Source of the DNA: Cohaesibacter celericrescens
Lineage (GTDB): Bacteria > Pseudomonadota > Alphaproteobacteria > Rhizobiales > Cohaesibacteraceae
Length of the DNA stretch: 64,000 nucleotides
Assembly (NCBI RefSeq): GCF_002866925.1
Contig: NZ_PKUQ01000001.1
Location: forward strand, 124,001 to 188,000
Direction of reading: 5' to 3'
Shown: positions 55,256 through 64,000 of the stretch, piece after piece
Position numbering within the stretch: position 1 is the first letter of the stretch
Layout of the letters: the number at the start of each line of letters is the position of its first letter
Position numbers and translations under genes: made by a program
Notes under the pieces: model-generated
The model's database searches: none
What the model saw: the letters and a program-made list of their open reading frames with translations, nothing else
What the model was told of the DNA's origin: nothing

Positions 55256-56758
55256 ATGACGCGCGAAATCGGACATTATATCAACGGTAAAAAAGTTGCA
55301 GGCACCTCGGGCCGCTTTGCAGATGTTTTCAACCCCGCAACTGGCGAAGTGCAAGCCAAAGTATCTCTGGCCACCAAAGACGAGCTGGACGCTGCCGTTG
55401 CCGCCGCAGCAAAAGCCCAGGTTGGTTGGGAAGCAACCAACCCGCAAAAACGCGCCCGCGTGATGATGAAATTTGTCACCTTACTCAATCGCGACATGGA
55501 CAAGCTTGCCGAAGTGCTGTCCTCCGAGCATGGCAAAACCTTTGCGGACGCCAAAGGCGACGTCCAGCGCGGTTTGGAAGTGATCGAATATTGCATTGGC
55601 GCACCACAATTACTCAAAGGCGAATTCACCGATAGCGCGGGTTCTGGCATCGACGTCTATTCCATGCGTCAGGCGCTGGGGGTGGTTGCCGGTATCACAC
55701 CATTCAACTTCCCTGCCATGATCCCGCTTTGGAAGATGGGCCCAGCTTTGGCTTGCGGCAACGCCATGATCCTCAAGCCATCCGAGCGCGATCCTTCTGT
55801 GCCAATGATGCTGGCAGAACTGCTCACCGAAGCCGGCCTGCCAGATGGCGTTTTGCAGGTCATCAACGGCGATAAAGACAGCGTTGATGCTATCCTCGAC
55901 AACGAAACCGTTCAGGCTGTCGGTTTTGTTGGTTCCACACCGATCGCGCATTACATCTATTCTCGCGCCACAGCCAACGGCAAACGTTGCCAATGCTTCG
56001 GCGGTGCAAAAAACCACATGATCATCATGCCTGACGCAGACATGGATCAAGCCGCAGATGCGTTGATCGGTGCCGGTTATGGTGCCGCAGGCGAACGCTG
56101 CATGGCCATCTCTGTTGCTGTGCCTGTGGGGGAAGAAACCGCCAACAAGCTGATTGAGAAACTGGTGCCACGCATCGAAAAGCTCAAAGTCGGCCCTTAC
56201 ACCGCTGGTGCCGATGTCGATTACGGTCCGGTCATTACCGGAGCGGCCAAAGAAAACATCCTGAGCATGGTTGAAACCGGCGTCGAGCAAGGGGCTGAAC
56301 TGGTTGTCGATGGCCGCGGTTTCTCGCTGCAAGGCTATGAAGACGGCTTCTTTGTCGGTCCGCATCTTTTCGACAAGGTGACCACTGACATGGACATCTA
56401 CAAAAAAGAAATCTTTGGTCCAGTCCTGTCATGCGTCCGCGCCCAAACCTACGAAGAAGCTCTTGGGTATGCCATGGATCATGAATATGGTAACGGCACC
56501 GCAATCTTCACCCGTGACGGGGATGCTGCACGCGATTTTGCCAAACGCATCAACATCGGCATGGTCGGCATCAACGTGCCTATTCCTGTGCCGCTGGCTT
56601 ACCACACCTTTGGTGGCTGGAAAAAATCTGGATTTGGTGACTTGAACCAGCATGGCCCCGACGCGTTTAAATTCTACACCCGCACCAAAACAGTCACGGC
56701 CCGTTGGCCTTCCGGCATTAAGGAAGGCGGAGAATTTTCAATCCCAGTCATGGAATAA
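55256..56758 (+). CDS. mmsA: Methylmalonate-semialdehyde dehydrogenase (CoA-acylating)
   Basis: 500 residues from ATG 55256 (MTREIGHYINGKKVAG), which has GGGAGGGGA directly upstream; a reading open from 54665 is only chance. Converts methylmalonate or malonate semialdehyde to propionyl- or acetyl-CoA in the breakdown of valine, myo-inositol or beta-alanine. The catalytic Cys282 lies in GERCMAIS, and the NAD-binding and FGGAKNHMIIMPDADMDQ segments are typical of the CoA-acylating family. No other valine or inositol genes are near. Confidence 0.95.
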   Translation: MTREIGHYINGKKVAGTSGRFADVFNPATGEVQAKVSLATKDELDAAVAAAAKAQVGWEATNPQKRARVMMKFVTLLNRDMDKLAEVLSSEHGKTFADAKGDVQRGLEVIEYCIGAPQLLKGEFTDSAGSGIDVYSMRQALGVVAGITPFNFPAMIPLWKMGPALACGNAMILKPSERDPSVPMMLAELLTEAGLPDGVLQVINGDKDSVDAILDNETVQAVGFVGSTPIAHYIYSRATANGKRCQCFGGAKNHMIIMPDADMDQAADALIGAGYGAAGERCMAISVAVPVGEETANKLIEKLVPRIEKLKVGPYTAGADVDYGPVITGAAKENILSMVETGVEQGAELVVDGRGFSLQGYEDGFFVGPHLFDKVTTDMDIYKKEIFGPVLSCVRAQTYEEALGYAMDHEYGNGTAIFTRDGDAARDFAKRINIGMVGINVPIPVPLAYHTFGGWKKSGFGDLNQHGPDAFKFYTRTKTVTARWPSGIKEGGEFSIPVME

Positions 56759-56801
56759 TCTCCCATTCCTTCGGATCGAGACCCCCCTCTCAAACACATA
56801 C

Positions 56802-56832
56802 AAAAACCGTCGCCCCAAGGGCGGCGGTTTTT
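56802..56832 (+). terminator. Terminator after mmsA
   Basis: AAAAACCGTCGCCC pairs with GGGCGGCGGTTTTT (one G-T) around a 3-base loop, 43 bases past the mmsA stop. Confidence 0.92.
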
Positions 56833-56929
56833 CTGTTTATGTAATCCGTTCAAGACCAAGCCTTTTTTCTGGCAAAAGCCACGCCGCCAAACTAAGGTAA
56901 AGTGAGTTTAATCCCAAAGCAAAGAGCCC

Positions 56930-57856
56930 ATGAAAAACCTCTTTACCCCAGATATCCTTGTCATTGGCGGTGCCCATATCGATCGTATTGGTCGATCGAC
57001 GGCCCGCCTTGAGCCGGGTCAATCCAACCCCGGATCTCTGCACCGTACCGTCGGAGGCGTTGCAGGAAACATTGCCCAGGCATTGGCAAAACTGGATTGG
57101 CATGTTGCCCTTTCTACCATTACCGGACAGGATTCAGACGCCGATCTGCTGCGCGAAAAGCTGTTGGCAGCGGGCATTGATTTATCTCTGATTACCACCA
57201 GTTTTGACAAAACAAGTGCCAGCTATACAGCGATTGAAGATCGTAACGGTTCCTTGATCGCAGCGATTGCTGACATGGGTGTTTACGACAGCTATCCATC
57301 GGAAGAAATCATGGGTTGCCTGTCAGAAATTCCCCAACAGACCCGCATCGTTGCTGATACCAATCTGCCCCCAAAAGCTCTTGAAACACTAGCCGAAAAC
57401 AAGGGCGCCCACAAACTGGCGATATGTGCAGTATCCGGTCCGAAAGCAAACCGCGCCGCTAGTCTGTTAGACAAAATAGACCTGCTCTTTTGCAACGAAG
57501 CAGAAGCCGCAATATTGGCTCAGGAATATGCAGACCTATCCGCTCTTCCGGGTATTCTGATGGATGAAGGCGTCACATCAGGGATCATCACCAAAGGAGA
57601 TGCAGGCATCACCGCTTGGCAGGCAGGGACCATCTGGCACCGGCCTGCACCTCCGGTCAAAGTCACGTCCTCCAACGGTGCCGGAGACTGCCTGACCGCC
57701 TGTATCCTGCATGGCTTGTTGCTGGGGACCCCGTTTGATGAAGCGCTCACCTACGGTATGGCAGGCGCCAGTCTTGCTCTGATGAGCGATCAAGCCGTAC
57801 CAGATCTGTTGAACCGGCCCATGCTGGACTCCTGTCTAGCCGACATTCCAAAGTGA
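56930..57856 (+). CDS. psuK: PfkB-family pseudouridine kinase
   Basis: 308 residues, ribokinase/PfkB fold. The N-terminal VIGGAHIDRIG and VGGVAGNIAQALAKL, and the C-terminal NGAGDCLTA with catalytic Asp253, fit the family. PfkB kinases act on many nucleosides and sugars; the neighbour psuG 59 bases downstream marks this as the pseudouridine kinase, which makes pseudouridine 5'-phosphate. No dedicated transporter gene is next to the pair. Confidence 0.9.
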   Translation: MKNLFTPDILVIGGAHIDRIGRSTARLEPGQSNPGSLHRTVGGVAGNIAQALAKLDWHVALSTITGQDSDADLLREKLLAAGIDLSLITTSFDKTSASYTAIEDRNGSLIAAIADMGVYDSYPSEEIMGCLSEIPQQTRIVADTNLPPKALETLAENKGAHKLAICAVSGPKANRAASLLDKIDLLFCNEAEAAILAQEYADLSALPGILMDEGVTSGIITKGDAGITAWQAGTIWHRPAPPVKVTSSNGAGDCLTACILHGLLLGTPFDEALTYGMAGASLALMSDQAVPDLLNRPMLDSCLADIPK

Positions 57857-57915
57857 ATTCCTCCTAAAAACGATCCGACAACTCAAATGTCAGGCACCAA
57901 ATAGAAAGACACATC

Positions 57916-58839
57916 ATGCGCATTCAGCCGCAAGACCTGCCCATTACATACAGCGCCGAAGTTCAGGCCGCTCGCGATGCAGGCAAGCCCATCGTAGCGC
58001 TCGAATCAACCATCATCACCCACGGCATGCCCTATCCGGAAAATGTATCGACGGCACTGGGTGTGGAGCAGATCATCCGCGAGGAAGGGGCTTGCCCAGC
58101 CACCATCGCCATCATTGACGGCATCATTAACATCGGTCTCAGCCAAACCCAGATTGAAGATTTGGCCCAGCGGGACGATATACTCAAGCTTTCCCGCGCA
58201 GATCTGGCCTATGCACTGATGTCCGGCAAGAGCGGGTCCACCACCGTGGCTGCAACCATGATTTGCGCCGCCAAAGCCGGCATAGCCACCTTTGCCACCG
58301 GTGGTATCGGCGGTGTACATCGCGGCGCAGAAGAAAGCTTTGATATTTCTGCAGACCTGCAAGAGCTAGCCAAAACACCCGTCATTGTTGTCTCTGCCGG
58401 TGTCAAAGCCTTGCTCGACATACCAAAAACGCTGGAAGTTTTAGAAACCTTCGGCGTGCCGGTGGTTGGCTATGGGACCGACGAGTTTCCTGCCTTTTGG
58501 TCGCGTGAGAGTGGCGAGACATGCCCGTTGCGCCTGGACACCGCAGATGACATCGCTGCGCTGTATAAAATGCGCGCAACGCTGGGCATAGAGGGTGGCA
58601 TGATCGTTGCTAATCCAGTGCCTGAAGCTGCTGAAATTCCGCGCAACGAAATGGAATCCGACATCATCGAAGCCATCGACGAGGCCAACCGCCGCGGCGT
58701 TTCAGGCAAGAATGTGACACCCTTTGTATTATCGCGCATCAAAGACCTCACTGATGGCGAAAGCCTTGTCACCAACATTGCCTTGGTGAAAAACAACGCC
58801 CGTTTGGCTGCAAAAATAGCCCTCTCGGTCGGCGCCTAA
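57916..58839 (+). CDS. psuG: Pseudouridine-5'-phosphate glycosidase
   Basis: 307 residues. Cleaves the C-C bond of pseudouridine 5'-phosphate to uracil and ribose 5-phosphate. The family blocks VALESTIITHGMPYPENV, KSGSTTVAATMICAAKAGI, FATGGIGGVHRGAEESFDIS and VVSAGVKALLDIPKTLE are all present, and the length is normal. With psuK it recycles pseudouridine released from RNA. A terminator follows. Confidence 0.96.
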   Translation: MRIQPQDLPITYSAEVQAARDAGKPIVALESTIITHGMPYPENVSTALGVEQIIREEGACPATIAIIDGIINIGLSQTQIEDLAQRDDILKLSRADLAYALMSGKSGSTTVAATMICAAKAGIATFATGGIGGVHRGAEESFDISADLQELAKTPVIVVSAGVKALLDIPKTLEVLETFGVPVVGYGTDEFPAFWSRESGETCPLRLDTADDIAALYKMRATLGIEGGMIVANPVPEAAEIPRNEMESDIIEAIDEANRRGVSGKNVTPFVLSRIKDLTDGESLVTNIALVKNNARLAAKIALSVGA

Positions 58840-58858
58840 ACAACCCACAAATGACAAA

Positions 58859-58891
58859 AACCGCCACGGATCGCAAAAATCTGTGGCGGTT
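58859..58891. terminator. Bidirectional terminator between psuG and cckA
   Basis: AACCGCCACGGAT pairs with ATCTGTGGCGGTT (one mismatch) around a short A-rich loop, and serves convergent genes. Confidence 0.8.
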
Positions 58892-58923
58892 CTATATTCA
58901 GCTAAACCAGTCGGTTAAAAACC

Positions 58924-61557
58924 CTAGTGTTCCAGCATTTCCTTGACCTTTGTCGCCAATTGCTTGAGCGAGAAAGGCTTGGGCAGGAAGCCAAATTCCA
59001 CATTGTCGGGCAGATTTTTGCGGAAAGCTTCTTCCGCATATCCTGACATGAAGATCACCTTCAAATCGGGGCGCACTTTGCGCAATTCGCCCAACATGGT
59101 TGGGCCATCCATTTCCGGCATCACCACGTCCGAGACCACAAGATCAATCTCTTCGTCGATCTGGTCTATCAGCTCAAGCGCTTCCACCCCTGATCCGGCT
59201 TCATGCACACTGTAGCCACGCGAAGCTAGGGCACGTGCGGCGAAGGCTCGCACGGCCTCTTCATCTTCCACAAGCAGGATCGTGGCACTGCCGGTCAAAT
59301 CAGCCACGGGCTCTTCAACAACAACATCTTTTGCAGGCCCACCGACGACATCCACGACAGTGACGGTGTCATCGCTGCCTTCAATCAATTCAACAGTTTT
59401 GGCATCTTCAACATACCGCGGTAGGAAAATGCGGAATGTTGTGCCCTGCCCCATTTCGCTTTCCAGATAAATGAACCCACCGGTCTGCTTGATGATGCCA
59501 TAAACGGTCGACAGCCCCAGCCCGGTCCCCTTACCGACATCCTTTGTCGAGAAGAAAGGCTCAAAAATCTTATCGCGAATTTCAGGTGGAATGCCCGTAC
59601 CGCTGTCCAGCACTTCAAGCAGCACATATTCCGCAGCCAGAAGATGCTTATAGGGCATTTCCGCCGCTTCATCTTCAGACAGGTTGCGTGTCTGAATGGT
59701 CAACTGACCACCATCAATCATCGCATCGCGCGCATTGACAGCAAGATTGACAATCACTTGTTCGAGCTGGTTGAGATCTGCCTTCACCGGCCACAAATCT
59801 CGGCCGTAAACCAGCTCCAGATCCACTTTTTCACCAAGCAATCGATCCAGCAAGATTGACAAATCTGCCAACACATCCCCAAGAGCCAAAATCTGTGGCC
59901 GCAGGGTCTGGCGGCGAGAAAAGGCCAGCAATTGCCGTACCAGAGACGCTGCACGGTTGGCATTTTGCTTGATATTCATAATATCTTGGAAAGCGGGATC
60001 ACTGGGCCTGTGGCTTGCCAACAACAGATCGGAGAAGCCGATAATCGCGGTCAGAACATTGTTGAAATCATGGGCCACACCACCAGCCAACTGGCCAACA
60101 GCCTGCATTTTCTGACTCTGTGTAAACTGGACTTCAAGTTCTCGTTGCTCGGTGGTCTCCAACGCATAGACAATGACCTGTTCGTCATCCCCTTCACTGT
60201 CTTCCACACCGGAGAAATAAAAGCGAACGGCGCGGGTCTCATCTTCTGACAAGTCGCACTCCACTGGCAGAATATTGCTTTTTCCACTGAGTGCTTCTTC
60301 AATTGCAGCCGACAAGCCAGCCCTGTTTTTCTCCGAAACCAAATCATGAATGGTTGGTGTGGGCTCTTCGCCGTCGCTGCTTATTTCACCCGGCACCACC
60401 GAAGAGAACATGCGGGCAAACGGTGCATTGGTGCGCACCACATGGCCCTCGCCGGTCATCGCAGCAATGGCGATAGGCGTGTTGTTGAAGAAACGGGCAA
60501 AGCGCACTTCCGCGACCCGCAATGCCTCGGAAACATCCTCACCGGGGCTGCGGTTGATCACCAGTGTGCGAGAGGCACCCGGCGTGCCATCTGACGCCAT
60601 GGGTACGCGATGCATCAGGCGAACGGGCAAACCTTGCCCATTGCGCTTGACCAGATCAAGGTCGATCATTTCCGTCTTGGGCGCACCCGGAGCGCTATTG
60701 GAAGCAGACAACAGCGCTGTTCCGTCACCGGAAACCAGCTCATTCAGATTGAGAAGACGCGGTTCAAACTGAGCCAAATCATAGCCCAGCCAATCAGCCA
60801 AGGTCGCGTTCATATAGATCACACGCCCGTCAGGCTCGGCCGAAAAGAAACCGGCAGGGGCATGATCAAGATAATTGATCGCAAGCTGCAATTCCTGAAA
60901 AATATTTTCCTGACGTTCACGATCTCGCGTAATGTCCGACACCTGCCAGACAGAGTAACCCTCGCGCGCGCCACCGTTTACACTATCGTCGGGAGTTCTC
61001 ACTTTAATACGGAACCACCGAGCCTGCGGCGCCCCATCTTCAGCATCAAGCCCGCTAGGGCTTTTCAGAAGGCGAAACTCCTCCATTGACGGGCGACCGC
61101 TCCGAATGGCTTCAGATAACCGGAAAATGGCCTCAGCGGCATCCGGTTCGCCGGCAAAGCTGCGTTCAATGGACCGAATAGACTCTGCACTGTCGGCACC
61201 GGTCAAGCGTGCATATTCTGCGTTGGCATAAACAATGCGATCTTTGGCATCACATACCAAAACACCATCGCTCATACTATCCACAAATTGACGGGTCAAA
61301 TGCGGTGCAGGAGCCGAATTGCCAAGCTTCACCAATCCAACGGCAAATCCGAGCAAAGACAGAATCCCAATTCCGGCAAGCACGCTGAGAAAGATTAACT
61401 GCAGCTGCCCACCCAACTGGCCTTTGAAAAACACCAGTGCGGCGGCTGCCAATACCAAGAACAAAGCCAACAAAAGCAGCCACTTAACACTACCCGACCG
61501 CTCCACCTGATCGATCATGGCAGGTGTAAGTCCTTCCTGACTCGCCTGTTTGCTCAT
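58924..61557 (-). CDS. cckA: Hybrid sensor histidine kinase CckA
   Basis: 877 residues. Two membrane spans at about 25-44 and 52-77 lead into PAS domains (one near 88-165, more up to about 470). A histidine-kinase core follows with the phosphorylated His496 in [19 protein letters not shown] and an ATPase domain ([12 protein letters not shown]). A C-terminal receiver domain has Asp810 in [12 protein letters not shown]. This layout and sequence match CckA, head of the CckA-ChpT-CtrA relay controlling the cell cycle and flagellar genes in alphaproteobacteria. It lies right next to flagellar export genes. Confidence 0.93.
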   Translation of the reverse strand: MSKQASQEGLTPAMIDQVERSGSVKWLLLLALFLVLAAAALVFFKGQLGGQLQLIFLSVLAGIGILSLLGFAVGLVKLGNSAPAPHLTRQFVDSMSDGVLVCDAKDRIVYANAEYARLTGADSAESIRSIERSFAGEPDAAEAIFRLSEAIRSGRPSMEEFRLLKSPSGLDAEDGAPQARWFRIKVRTPDDSVNGGAREGYSVWQVSDITRDRERQENIFQELQLAINYLDHAPAGFFSAEPDGRVIYMNATLADWLGYDLAQFEPRLLNLNELVSGDGTALLSASNSAPGAPKTEMIDLDLVKRNGQGLPVRLMHRVPMASDGTPGASRTLVINRSPGEDVSEALRVAEVRFARFFNNTPIAIAAMTGEGHVVRTNAPFARMFSSVVPGEISSDGEEPTPTIHDLVSEKNRAGLSAAIEEALSGKSNILPVECDLSEDETRAVRFYFSGVEDSEGDDEQVIVYALETTEQRELEVQFTQSQKMQAVGQLAGGVAHDFNNVLTAIIGFSDLLLASHRPSDPAFQDIMNIKQNANRAASLVRQLLAFSRRQTLRPQILALGDVLADLSILLDRLLGEKVDLELVYGRDLWPVKADLNQLEQVIVNLAVNARDAMIDGGQLTIQTRNLSEDEAAEMPYKHLLAAEYVLLEVLDSGTGIPPEIRDKIFEPFFSTKDVGKGTGLGLSTVYGIIKQTGGFIYLESEMGQGTTFRIFLPRYVEDAKTVELIEGSDDTVTVVDVVGGPAKDVVVEEPVADLTGSATILLVEDEEAVRAFAARALASRGYSVHEAGSGVEALELIDQIDEEIDLVVSDVVMPEMDGPTMLGELRKVRPDLKVIFMSGYAEEAFRKNLPDNVEFGFLPKPFSLKQLATKVKEMLEH

Positions 61558-61629
61558 TTAGAAATCCTCTGCCCTGCGTAACGGCTATGCTCTTGATTGG
61601 TCTAAAACGCCTAAAATTACAGCTATGGT

Positions 61630-62712
61630 CTATTTGCGATTAGACCAGCTTGTCCGATTCTTCAATTTCATAATATAGCTGATCACCTCTGCCACCGCCT
61701 TATAATGTTCCTCGGGTACTTCGGCATCGATATCCACCGTTGCGAACAGCGCCCGCGCCAATGGAGGGTTTTGCACAATCGGAATACTGTGCTCTTTGGC
61801 AATCTCGCGAATACGCATCGCTGTATCATCAATACCCTTGGCAAGGCATAAGGGAGCCCCCATCCCTTGCTCATATTTCAGAGCAACCGAATAGTGGGTG
61901 GGGTTGGTCAATATAACAGATGCGTCTGGCACCGCGGACATCATACGCTTTCTGCTCCGCTCCATGCGCAATTGACGCAACTTGGCTTTGACGATCGGAT
62001 CACCTTCTTGCTGCTTGAATTCCTCTTTGATTTCCTTGATCGACATCTTTTGTTTTTCGTGCCAGCGGTTTTTCTGATAGAGAAAATCCATGCCAGCAAT
62101 AACGGTCATCACAACGATCACACCGATCACCAATTGCAAAGACAAGCTCTGAATGAAGGGTAGCAAATCAATCGGATCCAGCCCCATCACAAGATCAAGC
62201 TTGTCTCGTTGGGGATAGAGAATAAGCAGCATCAGCAAGGTCACAACGCTGAGTTTGGCCAACCCTTTGATGAAGTTGACAAGGCTCTCCTTGGAAAACA
62301 GCCGCTTGAACCCGCTGGCAGGTGAAATCTTGGACAATTTTGGCTTTAGAGGCTCGGTGGAGAAGACAAATTTATGCTGGATAACGTTGCCCGCAACCGC
62401 CATCGCCAGCAGCGCCAGCATAGGCAAAATAAGCACCCCCAACAGGGCATATCCAACCTCGGTCCAAATTTGCGCCAACAGCCCTCCATCCAAAGACAAC
62501 TGATAGGAATTTTCAAAAAAGCCACTCAGGTTGGAGGCTACGCCCTTGGCGACATAGGTACCAAGTACCGCAACAACAAGGCCTGTGCCCATCATCGAGA
62601 ACCAGGCCGACACTTCCTGACTTTTTGCCACATCACCTTTTTCGTGTGCGTCATCCAGACGCTTTTGCGTGGGCTCTTCTGTCTTTTCAGAGTCGTCATT
62701 TTCTTCGGCCAA
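61630..62712 (-). CDS. flhB: Flagellar export switch protein FlhB
   Basis: 360 residues. Four membrane spans in the first 210 residues, then a cytoplasmic domain with the self-cleaving NPTH motif at Asn270-Pro271 (ILTNPTHYSVALKY). Cleavage switches export from hook to filament subunits. The charged N-terminus EENDDSEKTEEPTQKRLDDA is typical. It lies downstream of fliR on the same strand with 134 bases between. Confidence 0.96.
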   Translation of the reverse strand: MAEENDDSEKTEEPTQKRLDDAHEKGDVAKSQEVSAWFSMMGTGLVVAVLGTYVAKGVASNLSGFFENSYQLSLDGGLLAQIWTEVGYALLGVLILPMLALLAMAVAGNVIQHKFVFSTEPLKPKLSKISPASGFKRLFSKESLVNFIKGLAKLSVVTLLMLLILYPQRDKLDLVMGLDPIDLLPFIQSLSLQLVIGVIVVMTVIAGMDFLYQKNRWHEKQKMSIKEIKEEFKQQEGDPIVKAKLRQLRMERSRKRMMSAVPDASVILTNPTHYSVALKYEQGMGAPLCLAKGIDDTAMRIREIAKEHSIPIVQNPPLARALFATVDIDAEVPEEHYKAVAEVISYIMKLKNRTSWSNRK

Positions 62713-62846
62713 GTCAGCCCCCTAAAGCTATTCCAACGATCCTTCATCGCAGAAAGGCTGCAATCTTTCAAAACCAGACAGGTGCCGTCAACTTGGCACA
62801 TCAGTCTGTCGTAGAAACCTTCGCACGTCCCCTGATTCCAGTATAG

Positions 62847-63608
62847 TCATCGCACAATAAACCTGCCGAGAACAGCTTCTATATGCCCCATATACCAGCT
62901 CATCATTGAGACCAGCAGCATCATAAATAGCACGGTCCCGACCAAAATATTGGCAGGCATGGCAATAAAGAAAACTTGCAACTGCGGCATCAAGCGCGAC
63001 AACAACCCCAACCCAAAATAGAACACCAGACCATAGGCGATAAACGGCGATGACAATTTGAGGCCAACTATAAACGCATCGCCCAAAATCTGGGTGGCAT
63101 ATTCAGCAATGTCTCCAAGCGGCAACATTTGATTGACCGGAAACATCTCATAACTGTCATACATCGCGGCAATCATCAAATAATGCAAATTCGTGACAAA
63201 AATCAACGTGATCGCCAATGTACTCATAAAGGTATTCAGCTGAACCGTTTGTTGTCCTGTACTGGGATCAGGCCCCATGGCAAAACTCAAGCCCAATTGG
63301 AACGCTATGATTGTTGAGGCAATTTGCAGCGCCGCCATGATGAATTTAACCGACAGACCCAACACCGCCGCAATCAGCATTTCTTTGACCATAGCCGCCA
63401 CAATACCGACGAGCGTCACAGGAATGCTGCCATAATTGCTCGAAACCATAGGGAAAAATACTAAGGTGACCATCACAGCGAGAATCAGACGCATACGCAC
63501 AGACACCGCTCTTTCTGAAAAGCCGGGCATCAACATAAAAAGCGTACCGATACGCGAAAATATCAGAATAAAAATATAGGCGGTCTGCGGAAGAACATCG
63601 AACAGCAT
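62847..63608 (-). CDS. fliR: Flagellar export gate protein FliR
   Basis: 253 residues with about six membrane spans; part of the FliPQR export gate. Typical stretches are LMPGFSERAVSVRMRLILAV near the N-terminus and FQLGLSFAMGPDPSTGQQ in the middle. It follows fliQ after 34 bases, so both are co-transcribed. Confidence 0.95.
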   Translation of the reverse strand: MLFDVLPQTAYIFILIFSRIGTLFMLMPGFSERAVSVRMRLILAVMVTLVFFPMVSSNYGSIPVTLVGIVAAMVKEMLIAAVLGLSVKFIMAALQIASTIIAFQLGLSFAMGPDPSTGQQTVQLNTFMSTLAITLIFVTNLHYLMIAAMYDSYEMFPVNQMLPLGDIAEYATQILGDAFIVGLKLSSPFIAYGLVFYFGLGLLSRLMPQLQVFFIAMPANILVGTVLFMMLLVSMMSWYMGHIEAVLGRFIVR

Positions 63609-63642
63609 AATTGGCTACGAGCCAGCGAGAGACGTTGCGCCT

Positions 63643-63906
63643 CTAACCTGTAATGGCCCGCTCCATCAACAAGCGCGTATAAGAACTGAGCGTCTCTCCC
63701 ACAAAGGGCATGGTGAGCAAGATCATTATAAAAATCGCGATAATCTTGGGAACGAACACCAATGTCATTTCCTGAATTTGCGTCAAAGCCTGAAACAACG
63801 CAATCACAACACCGACAAGAAGGCCCACAACCATAATAGGGCCGGACACCTTGATCAGAACCCAAATCCCTTCACGACCTAAGTCAAGCACCTCAGGACC
63901 CGTCAT
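63643..63906 (-). CDS. fliQ: Flagellar export gate protein FliQ
   Basis: 87 residues with two membrane spans (about 16-41 and 53-73) joined by the conserved loop FQALTQIQEMTLVFVPKI. Part of the FliPQR gate. AAGGAGG lies 5 bases before the start. It follows the end of a fliE-like gene by 73 bases. Confidence 0.96.
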   Translation of the reverse strand: MTGPEVLDLGREGIWVLIKVSGPIMVVGLLVGVVIALFQALTQIQEMTLVFVPKIIAIFIMILLTMPFVGETLSSYTRLLMERAITG

Positions 63907-63979
63907 ATCAGGCCTCCTTCACAGCATTGGCGGCAACTGCCGCCATTGGCCTAATACACCACATGCAAAGCAACTCGAT

Positions 63980-64000
63980 TCAGATCGACATACGCATAAC
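63980..64000 (-). CDS. fliE: C-terminal codons of a FliE-like basal-body protein, truncated by the window
   Basis: Seven codons reading VMRMSI then stop, at the window edge. FliE proteins usually end in a similar short motif (such as IMRMxI), and fliE before fliQ is a common alphaproteobacterial order. The evidence is short, so the call is tentative. Confidence 0.5.
   Translation of the reverse strand, partial: VMRMSI

Noticed and set aside
1-64000. CRISPR arrays, tRNA/rRNA genes, insertion sequences, prophage or plasmid functions
   Set aside because: I looked for regularly spaced repeats, tRNA-like cloverleafs in the gaps, transposases and integrases, and saw none.

Overview
The window reads as chromosome of an alphaproteobacterium of the order Hyphomicrobiales, probably a marine, flagellated chemoheterotroph. 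The signs are moderate GC, the purC-purS-purQ-purL-bolA-grxD order with a small membrane protein between purS and purQ, a DUF1476-type zeta subunit, a RecA starting [10 protein letters not shown], direct-repeat GTTC-N7-GTTC LexA boxes upstream of recA, and a CckA kinase. A Cohaesibacter/Stappia-like genus would fit, but I do not assert one. I see no tRNA or rRNA gene, insertion sequence, prophage or CRISPR array.

Layout. 1-3.4 kb: the end of a branched-chain amino acid ABC operon (livG, truncated by the window edge, livF, a small membrane protein, livK-like). 3.5-7.3 kb: a DMT exporter, a P1-family aminopeptidase, an Lrp regulator and a DadA-like D-amino-acid dehydrogenase. 7.7-17 kb: rpe, purB, a small hydrolase, then the de novo purine genes purC, purS, purQ and purL followed by bolA and grxD. 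17-26.5 kb: housekeeping genes ttcA, rpsD, murI, a trmJ-like methyltransferase, icd, alaS and recA.

27-40.3 kb: a Gfo/Idh oxidoreductase and then a purine-catabolic island. It covers uptake (NCS2 permease), xanthine to urate (xdhABC), urate to 5-hydroxyisourate (membrane PuuD), UraH, a PuuE-UraD fusion, AllE and AllA. One step, allantoate to ureidoglycine, has no gene here. A LysR regulator sits inside the island, and similar TTCT-N7-AGAA boxes occur in three of its intergenic regions.

40.6-50.1 kb: an alpha-galactoside regulon. A binding protein, two permeases, a GH36 alpha-galactosidase, a 2-keto-3-deoxygalactonate kinase and an SMP-30 lactonase lie on the minus strand; an IclR regulator and the transport ATPase lie on the plus strand. 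A perfect palindrome lies just downstream of a good promoter for the binding protein. The enzymes point to an oxidative (De Ley-Doudoroff) galactose route, of which only part is in the window.

50.2-58.9 kb: an acyl-CoA synthetase, a photolyase, a CBS-domain protein, a LysR gene divergent from methylmalonate-semialdehyde dehydrogenase, and the pseudouridine-degrading pair psuK-psuG. 58.9-64 kb: cckA and then flhB, fliR, fliQ and the last codons of fliE.

The most interesting non-coding signals are the shared boxes of the purine island, the IclR-type palindrome, a 66-bp inverted-repeat element at 40.57 kb, structured leaders before icd and alaS, a double hairpin between purL and bolA, and two very short candidate genes (near murI and upstream of purC).
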